DNA from: Bufo bufo
Lineage: Eukaryota; Chordata; Amphibia; Anura; Bufonidae
NCBI RefSeq assembly: GCF_905171765.1
Contig: NC_053390.1
Coordinates: forward strand, 509,691,444-509,755,443
Direction: 5' to 3'
DNA: 64,000 nt
Shown here one piece after another: positions 1 through 10,213 of the stretch. Every line of letters starts with the position of its first letter. Positions within the stretch are counted from its first letter, which is position 1. The position numbers and the translations under genes are program-made. Below the pieces are notes generated by a model. The model had not been told where the DNA came from and made no database searches. It was given only the letters and a program-made list of their open reading frames with translations.

Positions 1-1800
1 AATTAATAGTGATCAAAATGTTGTATGTACTGTAAAAGAAAACCTATAACTGCAACTTATCCCACAAAAAATAAGCCCCCACACAGCTCCATCAACAGAA
101 AAATAAACGTATAGTTTTCAGAAAATGGCTGTACTGGTAGCCCAGAGGTTGTTCAAAAGCAACATGCGCCTGTAAACTAATCCATGAAAATCTGCGATGC
201 AAAAGGCAAATCTTTAACTTTTGAACCCTGCACAGTACTCAAACAGCAGTTTATGTCCACATGTATGGCATTTCTGTACCAAGTAGAAATGACCTAACAA
301 TTTAAAGGGCTTTGTGTATCTCAGATGGCATGAGCTGGGCATAACACTTTGGACTCTGAAATGCCATATACAGTATGTGGAAAACTTGCAATTTAATTTT
401 GCACAGTCTCCTGCTTACTAATTTCTGAAAAACACCTGTGGGGCCAAATGCTGACACCACCCCTTGAGGGGTGTAGTTTCCAAAATAGGGTCACTTCTCA
501 AGGGTTTAGTTTGTTTCTTCACTTCAGAGCCTCTACAGTTGTCAGCACAAAATGTTTAAATCACCACAATGGGCCTCAAATGTGCTCTTCCATGTCCAGG
601 CAAAAGATTAGGGTCCAATGAAGGGTGTTTATAAAATAGCTCACTTTTCACACTGGCATATGCTAGACACTGAAATGGCATATCTGTGTAAAAAATAAAA
701 ATAAAAAAATCCAATCGGCACCATCTACTATTAATTGCTTTTTGCAAAATACCTTGGGGTTCAATATGCTCACTACAGTCATTGGTAAATTCTATGAGGG
801 GTGTGGTTTCTAAAATGGGGCCACTTCCTGGGTTTCCTTTTAATCTGCAGTTGTCAGCCAGTGCAGTATAAATCACCAAACTAGGCCTCAAATGCACATG
901 GTGCTCTTTCTGTTCTGAACCCTACTGTGTTCCCATACAACTTTTTACGACCACATATGGGATGTTGCTGTATTCAGGATAAAATGAGAAACAAATTGTG
1001 GGGTGATATTCTCCTGTTACCCCTTGTAAAAATGAAACTTAGGCCTAAAGCAACATTTTCGTGTAAAAAAAATAAAATTTTATTTTCACAGCCAAGGTTT
1101 TATAAATTCTATGAAATTGGGTCTTTTTTGGAGGTTTTCCACTGTAGGGGCACTTCATAGTTTCTACAAATGTGACATGGCACCTGAAAATTTTTCCAGT
1201 GACATCTGCACTCCAAAAACCATATTGTGCTCCTTCCCTTCTACGTGGCCAAACAGCAGTTTATGAACACATATGGGGTGTTGCTATATTCAGGAAAAAA
1301 TGGGTAACAAACTGTTGTAGGCATTTTTTTGTTACACCCTGTGAAAATGAAAAACTTGGGCCTAAATTGAAATTTACTTGTAAAATAATTTTTCACTTTC
1401 ATAACCAACTGTTTCTAAATTCTATGAAGCGCTTATTGGGTCCAAGTGCTGTGGATACCCCTTTAAAAATTCCTTGGGGGTGTAGTTTCCAAAATTGGGT
1501 CACTTTTTGGGGGTTTTCACTGTAGGGATGCCTCAGGAGGTCCTTACATGTGACAGTGCTCAAGAACCATTCCAGAAAAATCTTCCCTGACTTGACTCCA
1601 TACAGCATTAAAATGTATTGCCTCCATGGAGGCAAAATTTGTTTCACCCGAAGCGAGACTTTGTTGAATGAATTCAGTATTTAATTCTACATCTTTAAAA
1701 ACATTTGAAATTCAGAATCCGAAATTGGGTTTGGTACTGGCTGGCACTTCGGTACCAAACCTGACTTCGGAAGGTGAAAAATGGCAGGGTCTTGAAGGGG
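1..1800 (-). mobile_element. piggyBac-like non-autonomous element, right part
   Basis: Non-coding A+T-rich sequence made of roughly 350-bp degenerate units (about 200-560, 560-920, 920-1230, 1230-1560). The units recur around motifs such as ACATATGGGGTGTTGCT and GGTGTAGTTTCCAAAAT. The right end reads CTTGAAGGGG directly before TTAA (1801-1804), which mirrors the CCCCTTAAGGAC start of the complete copy at 30834, so this copy is in the opposite orientation. The left end lies outside the window. No transposase is visible, and the short open frames here have no recognisable content. The piggyBac assignment rests on the TTAA flank and the ends only. Confidence 0.6.
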
Positions 1801-1804
1801 TTAA

Positions 1805-2113
1805 TATTATGCCTGTGACAAAAACAGTAATACAATTTAGGTGCAGAAAATCCTGTTACTATTGAGCCCTTCTATACAGTATTAGGTAAGGCTGCTGTCT
1901 CTACTGAAGGTCTGGGGATCAATTTCTATTGCATACCAGTAAAATAATTTCCTTATTAATCCTTTATAGACCCTGCAATTTTCCATTTTTGTACTTTCAT
2001 TTTTTACTCTGGAAGCTAAAGTGACACAGCTAGCAGAGAAAGAGGTCCATTTATTTTGGACCATTAATTCTGTCGGGGATATAAAGCAAATGCTTTATAT
2101 ATAAAAAATACTA
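1805..2113. other. No gene seen
   Basis: A+T-rich sequence with no supportable ORF, repeat boundary or RNA. It follows the TTAA that closes the piggyBac-like element. Confidence 0.5.
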
Positions 2114-2350
2114 ATGGATCAAAAGAAAAATTATTCAAATGATATTGATCTGCGAGGTGGAAATATAAACACCTCAAAAGAGTTCGATCGAGAACCTAAT
2201 TATTTTGTGCAGTTAGTAAGAACAGGGTACAAGCGTCTATGCAAAAATATAAATGATTTATTATACAATAATTTTAAATACAATCAAAAATTAATCAATG
2301 TAAATTTCAATGATACACAATTATATGCAGTACCCAAAATCCACCACTAG
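2114..2350 (+). pseudogene. Possible PLE reverse transcriptase N-terminal scrap
   Basis: A 78-codon open stretch ends in LYAVPKIHH, which resembles the Y-x-LPK-hHK motif that opens the reverse transcriptase of Penelope-like elements. The residues before it (EPNYFVQLVRTGYKRL) fit the usual spacing. Nothing after the stop continues the RT, and the flanks are A+T rich. The match rests on one short motif, so chance similarity cannot be excluded. Confidence 0.35.
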
Positions 2351-3700
2351 ATGGTGCCAACAAAACACTATTCAACCAACACAAGAATATTATGCAATAC
2401 TGCTTTTAATTATGAGAGATATATCAATCAATTGATTATGCACAGAAATTCTATCAAGAAAATGACAGATACGAGCCCTTGCTCGGCTAACTATGACCAA
2501 TGTCGGATTGTATAAGTAGTATAGCAATATTGCAATAAAGCTTATAAATTTATCGGCTTGATATCAAACTAGGGAATATAAAGATTCCCAACAGAGAAGA
2601 AGTTTTCTCCAAATTCAATATTAGATCCTCTATTCAGTTATATGCATCGTAACTGAACAGCGGCAACACTGATGTAGCACCTTAACACTATATCCACACA
2701 AAATTTGGATTTTGGCTAGATATCAAGCGAATTAGTTTATCAATACTACACATGCATAAAAATCATACATTACCCGAGAATGTAGGTGATAGGCGGAGTC
2801 TAGGAGAAGTCAGCTCTCAAGAATTTCACTGATAATCAAGATCCCTCTCCAGGCTCTCTTTTTTTTTTGTTACCCTTCTTCTTCCTTTTTTTTTCTCTTC
2901 CCTCTTTTTTCTTTGGTATGCGGTTTCTTAACCAAAACACACCTTCCTAGCTTGGAACTCTCCAATCATTGTCAGATAGGCGTGTACATTGATAAGGAAT
3001 GTGATGTCATAACATTACCCAGAATGCACTTTTGCTACTGGTGTACTGTTACCTGCTCATACCTAGGTGGCACTGTTGTATAAGCATCATACCATTAAGG
3101 GTTAACTCATACATGCCTGACATCCTTAACACTACACATACCTGACATCTGGAAGCCTTATCTCAGAGCTGAGGGACAAACTTTGATACATGAACCAACT
3201 ATAATATAGACTCGGAGGAACATCTTGACACTTCTCACATTGTGGAATTTATGTTCAGATAAGAAATGCAATGAAGCCTCTACTACCACAGGTGGCATGT
3301 ATCTTCTAACTATCTAAATGACAATTGACTATTGGTTAAAAAACACAACTTCCTCTGAATGAAGTCTCAGTCCCAGAAGTCCATACAAAAATAGTGACTA
3401 TAAACCAACATTGCTCTTAAAGGCAATGAATATCCATCATAACTAGACTAAGTAGATGTAACTGTTTATACTTCTGAAGAGGCACAACAATTCACTGCAG
3501 TCGTATGAGATCCATAATAGAGTGGCAAGAGGTCTGAGAGTGTATAAAGAAGTGTCGCAATATCAAGATGATATGAACTTTACAGAAGAGTGGAGGAATT
3601 TAAAATATGGAACACTCGTTTAAGTTAATGTAATTGGTGCTAAAAAGAAATATAAAAGAATATGAATGGTGACATTGGAGTTAGAGAGGGCCAAAAAAGA
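2351..3700. other. No gene seen; possible 5' region of the downstream PLE
   Basis: No supported coding sequence. A pyrimidine-rich tract lies at about 2858-2915. From about 3475 the sequence becomes purine rich and runs without a visible break into the PLE reading frame, so its last part may be PLE 5' leader. That is inference. Confidence 0.4.
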
Positions 3701-3839
3701 CTTTTGAGAGTGAGATTAACGAGTAATGAACAGCAGATGTTCTTTAAAAAAACTGAGTAAAAATAATATCCATACAAGCGGAGATGAAAGAAAGAAAGAG
3801 AAAGAAAGACAGACTGATTTCTGAGAGATAAACAGGACT

Positions 3840-4367
3840 ATGATAGTGGAAAAGCCTTTGATTGGAAGGAAAATAAGAGAATATACAGGAGACAAGGGAG
3901 GAAGAAAAATGTGGATGGTTGGACAACTGAAATCGGATTCAAATGCGTCAGAGGATTTGAATAACATGTTTATAACTGATAATATGAGGAAAGGAATGGC
4001 AGCTGGAGATCTCAATGCCCCTTTAGGAGAAGAACCAGAAGGGTTCTCAAAGCGATTGCAGAGGAAAAAGTTGGAAAGGAGGATACAAAAGAAAGCAAGT
4101 GTCTTGAAAATAATGAGACTTGACAGGCAAGACATCAGAGAAATGCAAAAAGAGAGTAATGTTATTAATTTAACAAATATAGAACTGAATAGTGACTGCC
4201 TTTCATTGCTCTCAAAAGTTTTGAACTTTAGTCTGGTAGAAGACTTTAATCCAGTAGAATTTGAAGTTGATTTATTTAAAGCTATTAGGAAATTGAACCT
4301 GTATAGGTATTATAAAAATGAGAAGGGATTAAAGGGAGAAATAAAGGAGAAAAATCTAGTGCAATAA
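3840..4367 (+). pseudogene. Penelope-like element 1, N-terminal part of the polyprotein
   Basis: A 175-codon frame, rich in K, R and E. Its C-terminal part (INLTNIELNSDCLSLL, then SLVEDFNPVEFEVDLF and RKLNLYRYY) fits the N-terminal region that precedes the RT in Penelope-like elements. It ends in a stop at 4365-4367, and the RT resumes in another frame from 4673, so the polyprotein is broken by at least one frameshift and stops. PLE proteins normally join this region, an RT and a GIY-YIG endonuclease in one chain for target-primed retrotransposition. This copy cannot make it. No independent start signal was found. Confidence 0.6.
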
Positions 4368-4672
4368 GGGAATTTGGATTCTGTAGGAGTAAAATACAGG
4401 ACCAAAAAGACAAACAGGTGGTGGACACTTTACTGGCCCTCCAGAGGAAATCTATAATGACAAAGATAAGCCTGAAATTGATGGAGATCATTCATGAAGG
4501 GGGTGAAGTCAACATTTAATTCTCCCCTATCAGCTGGTATTAACGTAGATCTATTCCAGAAACAAGTGCTAAAAGAAGTAAAATGTTTAATATATCCTAA
4601 AATGAGAAAAAAAATATAAGTAAAGGAGAAGAAAGAGCCTTACAGTGGCTCATAAAACAGGAAGAAATAGTA

Positions 4673-5640
4673 GTGAAACCAGCTGACAAGGGAGGCAATA
4701 TAGTGCTAATGGAGAAAGTATATTATGTAAAAGATGCAATGAGACAATTAGGAGATCAGGAGATGTATGTACCATTGACAAGTAACCGAATAGTGAAATA
4801 TCTGAGACATTTCAGGTCCCTATTGTGGAAAAATATGGAAAAGGGAATTATTACAGAAAGAACAGCAGAGAGGTTGTACCCTAAACATTCTACTAAACCA
4901 AAGTGGTACATTGTACCAAAAGTACATAAATCGATGGAAAGTCCACTTGGACGCCCAATAGTGTCAGGAATAGGATCAGTTACTGAACCCCTTTCACAAT
5001 ATGTAGATTAGCTTCGGCGTCCACTCCTAAAAGGGATACCTTCATACTTAAGGGATACCAATTATTTTTTGGAAGCCATTTGGGATACTCAGTAGCAAGA
5101 AGGGGATCTTCTAGCATCAATAGATGTAGAGCGTCTATATACAAGAATACCACAGGAATTGGGGGTCCAGGTAGTATGTAAGATCTTGGAGTGTCAGAAT
5201 AAAAGTGAAGAATACATGGAGTTCAAGAAAGAAGCTTTAGAGTTTGTGTTGACACACAATGCCTTCATGTTTGGCAACTGGTACCACCAAAAGACAGGAA
5301 CAGCAATGGGGACACCAGTTTCCTGTACCTTTGTAAAACTAAGTGTACAAGAAGGGATACTAGTTACTAAGGTGTACAGAAAATTGACACAAATTCACTC
5401 TTGCACTTCAGGAGCTCCCACCCTCAGTATGTAAAGAAAGCTGTACCATACGAGCAATTTACAAGATTAAGAAGAATACATTATTGGAGAGGGGTAACCC
5501 TAAGCAAATGATAGACTGTTTCTTTTTTTAGAGCAATAAAATGAGAAGAACAAGGAAGTAGGAGTAGGATTGACAATAGAAAGAAGGAAAGAGCAGTGTT
5601 TTCCTTTAAATATACACCGATGGCTTTAAGTATAGAGAAG
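4673..5640 (+). pseudogene. Penelope-like element 1 reverse transcriptase, broken
   Basis: The frame opens with KPADKGGNIVLM, followed by KWYIVPKVHK and GRPIVSGIGS, all diagnostic of PLE RTs. After a TAG at 5009-5011 the same region continues with LLASIDVERLYTRIPQ (RT box A, near 5107-5155) and TGTAMGTPVSCTF (box B). The YIDD catalytic box that should follow is absent: box B runs straight into ILVTKVYRKLT, so a deletion removed it. From about 5430 another frame keeps the post-RT motif VPYEQFTRLRR. Stops, frameshifts and the lost catalytic aspartates make this inactive. A MITE starts just downstream at 5652. Confidence 0.8.
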
Positions 5641-5651
5641 GCTATTCTTAA

Positions 5652-6054
5652 AGGGGTTCTGCACTTTCTTTAAACTGATGATCTATCCTCTGAATAGATC
5701 ATCAGCTTCTGATCGGCGGGGGTCCGACACTCGGGACCCCCGCTGATCAGCTGTTTGAGAAGGCAGCGGCGCTCCAGCAGCGCCGAGGCCTTCTCACTGT
5801 TTACTGCTGGCCGAGTGACGTCACGACTTGTATCAACTGGCCTGGGAACTGAGTTTAGCCGCGCCCAGGCCAGTGATACTAGTCGTGACGTCACTGGGTC
5901 TGTGGTAAACAGTGAGAAGGCCGTGGCGCTGCTGGCGCGCCGCTGCTTTCTCAAACAGCTGATCGGCAGGGGTCCCGGGTGTCGGACCCCCGCTGATCAG
6001 AAGCTGATCTATCCAGAGGATAGATCATCAGTTTAAACAAAGTGCAGAAACCCT
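5652..6054. mobile_element. Foldback MITE with TTAA target duplication
   Basis: A nearly complete inverted repeat of about 403 bp flanked by TTAA on both sides (5648-5651 and 6055-6058). The termini read AAGGGGTTCTGCACTTT and, on the other strand, AAGGGTTTCTGCACTTT. The arms continue inward through GATGATCTATCCTCTG and CAGCTGTTTGAGAAGG, so most of the element can fold back on itself. It interrupts the PLE, whose coding sequence resumes right after it. Both open frames inside (5670-5954 minus, 5755-6036 plus) are products of the palindrome. The TTAA target suggests mobilisation by a piggyBac-type transposase (inference). Confidence 0.85.
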
Positions 6055-6057
6055 TTA

Positions 6058-6611
6058 ATAACTGGCATATGTTGGCTTATGATGAAGATTTAAAAGAAAA
6101 CAGAAAATCCCCCCTTGTCAGTTTTAGAAGAACTAAGACCATTAAAGACAAGATAGTGAGAAGCAGATCTGAGAGTAGGAAAGATAATTGGTTAAAGAAG
6201 GAAATCCCACAAGGGATTTATAAATGTGGACAATGTTCAGCTTGTGAGTCTATGATTAGATCGAAATTTTTGAACATAGGAGGAGTGGAACACACAGTGA
6301 GGCAGTTTATTTCATGCAAAATGCAGTATGTGGTTTATGTTATATTTTGCCCATGTGGGAGGTTTTATATAGAAAAGACCATAAGATGTCTATATGTGAG
6401 ATTCAGAGAGTACAAAAAGTCTATCAAGACAGGAATAGGGTCACCTAGGTTAATAGAGCATATCAAAGAAGTACATGGGGGAGATGGAAATGCACGTAAG
6501 TGTGCAGGTATAGAAACAGTAGGAACGGAGGAGGCCTCTTACATTATGAAAACTAATGCAATGGGACCTTTGGGTCTCAATGACAAAAATGATTTGACAG
6601 TGTTCATTTGA
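6058..6611 (+). pseudogene. Penelope-like element 1 GIY-YIG endonuclease domain
   Basis: The frame after the MITE reads a linker with WLKKEIPQGIYKCGQCSAC and then QYVVYVIFCPCGRFYIEKT, which corresponds to the GIY and YIG motifs of the PLE endonuclease. The glycine of YIG is replaced (YIE). RFREYKKSIKTGIGSPRLIEH follows in the position of the conserved R and E/H residues. In PLEs this C-terminal domain nicks the target DNA. The upstream RT and this domain belong to one element split by the MITE insertion. The altered YIG motif and the broken RT indicate a dead copy. Confidence 0.8.
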
Positions 6612-6710
6612 CAAGCTGTATAAAGTTGTTTCTAAATGTGTTTGTTATAGTTACCCTAGTGATGACACCGAGCGTAGCATAAAGAGGATGCATGCGTCGA
6701 TGTCATCATG

Positions 6711-6752
6711 TGGGTGGCCAGACGAAGCGCGTCTGAGCGCGAAATGGCCGTC
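6711..6752 (+). ncRNA. Degenerate hammerhead-ribozyme-like motif at PLE 3' end
   Basis: The order CAGACGA (6719-6725), stem II GCGC/GCGC (6727-6730 with 6737-6740, loop GTCTGA), GAAA (6741-6744), TGGCC and GTC resembles the hammerhead core CUGAUGA-stem II-GAAA. Hammerhead motifs are known in PLE terminal regions. Two core positions differ from consensus, so cleavage activity is doubtful. The TGGCC at 6745 can pair with GGCCA at 6716. Confidence 0.45.
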
Positions 6753-6799
6753 GCCTGTCACTGAGTGAGTGACCACACCAGCGAGTATGTTTTAAAGAA

Positions 6800-6936
6800 A
6801 AATGATGATTACACATGACTGTAATCGGATTTTCCAGACCCCATGACAGCACCACAGAGAAGGATCCATCCCCAGGGACAGGAAACCTACAGAATAAAAA
6901 GGTGGAGCCTCTCTACCCCTTCAGTGGATTTCAGAG
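6800..6936 (+). repeat. DIRS left inverted terminal repeat
   Basis: Sequence from CCCATGACAGCACCACAGAGA through CTACAGAATAAAAAGGTGGAG to CTCTACCCCTTCAGTGG is repeated in inverse orientation at 16389-16512. The outer segment with GTAATCGGATTTTCCAGAC is repeated inverted in the internal complementary region near 7069-7105. Confidence 0.85.
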
Positions 6937-7059
6937 CAAGGGAGGGACTCCTACACAATTAATCATTCTGAACCAGCATATAGACAATATAATCAACATT
7001 TTTATTTTTATTTTTTTGCTACTCCATGTGAACACACAGAACCCATCACCAAGGGAGGG

Positions 7060-7160
7060 AATTAGGAAGGGTGCTGTCGTGGGGTCTGGAAAATCCGATT
7101 ACCGGTAAGTGTAATCATAATTTCTCCCCTCTCCACGACAGCACCACAGAGAATTACAGA
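7060..7160. repeat. DIRS internal complementary region
   Basis: Left half GTGCTGTCGTGGGGTCTGG followed by AAAATCCGATTAC is complementary to the outer left end. Right half TTTCTCCCCTCTCCACGACA followed by GCACCACAGAGA matches the complement of the outer right end. The two halves meet near CGGTAAGTGTAATC. This junction of both ends is what a DIRS element uses to regenerate full ends through a circular intermediate. Confidence 0.75.
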
Positions 7161-7297
7161 GGAATAGAACCCTTCCTAGGGAGGGACCACTGCTTGTAAA
7201 ACTTTTCTACCGAAAGATAGATCAGAGGAAGAGTGCAGATCCAAACGGTAGTGACGAAAAAGGTACAAGGCGAAGACCACATGGCCGCCTTACAAAT

Positions 7298-8589
7298 TTA
7301 CTCAATTGAAGCACCCGACCTTTCAGCGCAAGAAGTGGAAACAGAGCGAGTAGAGGGAGCCTTCACCGAGACTGGAGGACACAGACCCTCCTCCAAGTAG
7401 GATTGTATAATACCCAGTCTAAGCCATCTAGACAAGGTACTCTTGGTAGCCTTGTTCCCTTTATTCAATCCTGAAAAGAGAATAAACAAAGCAGAAGACT
7501 TTCTCCATCCTTCCGTAACTTTGAGATATTGTAACAAGCATCTCTGGACATCTCGAGTAAGAAATGCCATTTCCCTAGAATTTTTAGGATGGTCACAAAA
7601 AGGAAGGAAGAATTATTTCTTGGGACCTATGAAATTTAGAGGACACTTTGGGTACTCTGTCATCCAGAACCCTAGTGAAGGGAGGATTAATGGAAATAGC
7701 CTGCAACTCGCTTATTCTTCTAGCAGTGGTGAGGGCTACCAATAAAACTATTTTGTAAGTAAGATGTTTTATGCTAGAAGAATCCAGGGGTTCAAAGGGT
7801 GCCTTGGTTAAGGAATTAAGCACAAGATTAAGATCCCACGGGGGGACCCTGTGGGGATAAGACTGGCGTCATCCTATCAACTGCTTTAAAAAATCTAATG
7901 ATCCATGGATTTGAGGCAAAGTTTTGTTCAAATAGTACCGACAGGGCAGAGACCTGTACTTTAAGAGTACTCTTTGCCAGACCTAATGAAAGACCGTTCT
8001 GTAAAAATTCCAGGACCTGGGAAATAGGGCCAGATAAGGGTAAAATTTTTGGGTTAAGTTTACCAAAATCTATAAACTTCTTCCAGGTTCCAGCGTACAT
8101 TGAAATAGTCACAGGCTTTCTGCTTTTAAGCAAAGTCCCAATGAGTTCCTTAGAGAACCCCTTCCTGATCAATAAGTTCCGCTCAAATTCCAAGCAGTCA
8201 GATGGAGACCACTGACTGCTGGATGAAAAACCGGACCCTGGGACAGCAGATCCGGGATGTCTGGTAAAATCCAGGGGTCTGATACCGACATGGTCCGAAG
8301 GAGAGTAAACCATGCCCTCTTGGGCCAGAAGGAGGCAATGAGGATAGCCCTTGCCTTGTCCTTTCTGACCTTCTTCAGGACTGCTGGGATCAACTGGAAG
8401 GGGGGAAAGGCATAGGCTAGGGGGAAGTTCCACTTCAGAAGAAAGGCGTCCACCCCATGGGAGAACTCCCTGGGATTTAGCAAGCAAAAAAGGTCTACTT
8501 TCTTGTTCTGGCTTGAACCAAATAGATCTATTACTGCCATGCCCCAAGACTTTGTGATCATGGTAAATATTGAATTGTTCAGGGACCAC
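7298..8589 (-). pseudogene. DIRS tyrosine recombinase, broken
   Basis: Frames at 8589-7828, 7823-7593 and 7570-7298 together cover the DIRS recombinase. The N-terminal part has RKPVTISMYAGTWKKF and the core-binding region NPWIIRFFKAVDR. The catalytic part has VALTTARRISELQAI, which carries the first catalytic arginine. The C-terminal part has VKAPSTRSVSTSCAER, where the family normally has H at the P position. A TGA follows ASIE, and the downstream FxxHY tyrosine box reads FVTTV instead. In intact DIRS elements this enzyme integrates the circular DNA copy. Frameshifts, the lost histidine and the lost tyrosine make it inactive. Confidence 0.8.
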
Positions 8590-8810
8590 TCCCCTTGCTT
8601 CAAGGGGTACCTACTTAGGAAGTCTGCATGAACATTCTCCTTCCCTCTTATATGGAGAGCTGATACATGACTGACTTGTTTTTCTAATGTTTGTAGCAAT
8701 CTTCTCACTTCCCAACCTAGGGTTATCGATTTTGTTCCCCCCTGGCGATTCACAGATGCCACGGTCACCTGATTGAGAGAATCCTCATGTGACCCGTGCC
8801 AAGAAGGGAC
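8169..8810 (-). pseudogene. DIRS RNase H C-terminus and following domain
   Basis: The frame carries HVSALHIRGKENVHADFLSR, the conserved end of the DIRS RNase H region. It is followed by DLFGSSQNKKVDLFCLLNP and FPPFQLIPAVLKKV with FWPKRAW. This second block matches the conserved region that sits between RNase H and the recombinase in DIRS elements. In function it continues the RT frame (8870-10213) but lies in another frame, so a frameshift near 8810-8870 separates them. It overlaps the recombinase frame at 8169-8589, as is usual for DIRS ORFs. Confidence 0.7.
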
Positions 8811-8869
8811 TTAGAAGCTTTCACGGCCAGTCTTACCGCTACTAATTATTTCCAATTGGAAGAGAACAA

Positions 8870-10213
8870 TCACTGACTTGGTGACCATATACCCTGAAAA
8901 CTGTACCCTTGAATATGGGCTCCCTGCCCCCAAGGGCTTGCATCCATGGTCAGGATAATAGGATCTGGATAGGACCAAGGGACTCCCTGAACTAGATTGT
9001 CCCTGTCCAGCCACCAGAATAGACTCTTTACTGTCATGTTTGAAATTTTTATTCTGACATCCAATGCCCCCTTGTATTTTTTGAAGGCTGTTAAAATCTC
9101 TGACTGTAACTGGCGGGAGTGAAGTTGTGCCCACTCCACTGCAGGGATGCAGGAAACTAGAGACCCCAGAACCGACATTGCCTTCCGAAGAGTCAGAGAG
9201 GTGGAGGAAAGGGACCTGATTTGTTTCCAAAGTTTTGAAACTTTTTCCTCTGGAAGATATACCTTCTGTGTTTCTGAATTCAAAACCAGACCCAGAAACC
9301 TCAGTATTTTTACCGGTTTTAATCTGGATTTTTTGCAGTTTATTATGCATCCCAGTTCTTGAAAAATCTGTACAACCATCTGAACGTTCTTCTTGCAATT
9401 GAGCCGGGAATCTGCTATGATCAAAAAATCGTCCAGGTATGGAACTATCAACACATTCTTGATCCTTATGAATGAAACCATCTCTGCTACTACCTTTGTG
9501 AATATTCCTGGGGCCATAGACAGGCCAAAGGGCAATGCCTGGAACTGATATTGTTGAATGTAACCCTCCATCGGAATCGCCACCCTGAGGTATTTCTGAA
9601 ATTCCTGGTGCATAGGAATATAAAAATAGGCGTCTTTTAAATCTATCACTGCCATGAAACAATGAGGAAAAAAAAGCTGGACTGTATTCCTCATTGTCTC
9701 CATTTTGAACTTTTTGTACACCAGAAATTTGCTCAAATCCCTCAGATTGATGATAGTCCTGTAAGAACCGTCTGGCTTTGGAACTAGAAAAAGATGGGAG
9801 AAATAGCCTTCGGATTGCTCTTCTAGGGGAACAGGAATCAGGACATCTTTCTTTATAAGGTCTAATACTTCCTTTATTATGGGAAAACAGCCTTTTACAC
9901 AAATGCTTTTTGGAATAACGAACCTTTGCAGAGGCAAGGAAAGGAATTCTGGTTCTAGACCTGAACGAATAACCTCCAAGACCCAAGGCCCCGCAATCTT
10001 TTCCCAGACTGACCGGAAGAATTTTTGTCTTCCTCCCATTCTTGACCTAGCGTCATTGTTGAGGTTGTTTCTTATTTGTAGAGGAAGAGTTTCCAAATAG
10101 GAATCCTCTCCCCCCAAAATTCTTGGATCTAAATCTCTGGTCTTTATCTCTGACTGGTCTTCTACCCGTGTTATTCTTATAGGGACAAAAGGACTGTCTA
10201 TCCCTAGAACCAA
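8870..10213 (-). CDS. DIRS reverse transcriptase with start of RNase H
   Basis: A 447-codon open frame. RT motifs appear in order: VPKPDGSYRTIINLRDLSKF, FMAVIDLKDAYFYIP (box A), QALPFGLSMAPGIFTKV (box B) and VPYLDDFLIIADS (box C, YLDD at 9428-9439). RFLGLVLNSETQ and the RNase H opening LTMDASPWGQGAHI follow. These are typical DIRS signatures, and all RT catalytic aspartates are present. The first part overlaps the end of gag (10053-10361) in another frame. The stop at 8870 cuts the RNase H, which continues out of frame downstream. So the RT looks intact while the full polyprotein does not. The true start is not certain. Confidence 0.85.
   Translation of the reverse strand: MVLGIDSPFVPIRITRVEDQSEIKTRDLDPRILGGEDSYLETLPLQIRNNLNNDARSRMGGRQKFFRSVWEKIAGPWVLEVIRSGLEPEFLSLPLQRFVIPKSICVKGCFPIIKEVLDLIKKDVLIPVPLEEQSEGYFSHLFLVPKPDGSYRTIINLRDLSKFLVYKKFKMETMRNTVQLFFPHCFMAVIDLKDAYFYIPMHQEFQKYLRVAIPMEGYIQQYQFQALPFGLSMAPGIFTKVVAEMVSFIRIKNVLIVPYLDDFLIIADSRLNCKKNVQMVVQIFQELGCIINCKKSRLKPVKILRFLGLVLNSETQKVYLPEEKVSKLWKQIRSLSSTSLTLRKAMSVLGSLVSCIPAVEWAQLHSRQLQSEILTAFKKYKGALDVRIKISNMTVKSLFWWLDRDNLVQGVPWSYPDPIILTMDASPWGQGAHIQGYSFQGIWSPSQ

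Noticed and set aside
5755..6036. A pair of similar + and - strand ORFs with RRQRRSSSAEAFSLF
   Set aside because: Both come from the two arms of the foldback MITE and are mirror products.
8811..9986. 391-codon minus ORF as a separate gene
   Set aside because: Overlaps the DIRS RT in another frame. The RT frame carries all motifs, so this is a shadow.
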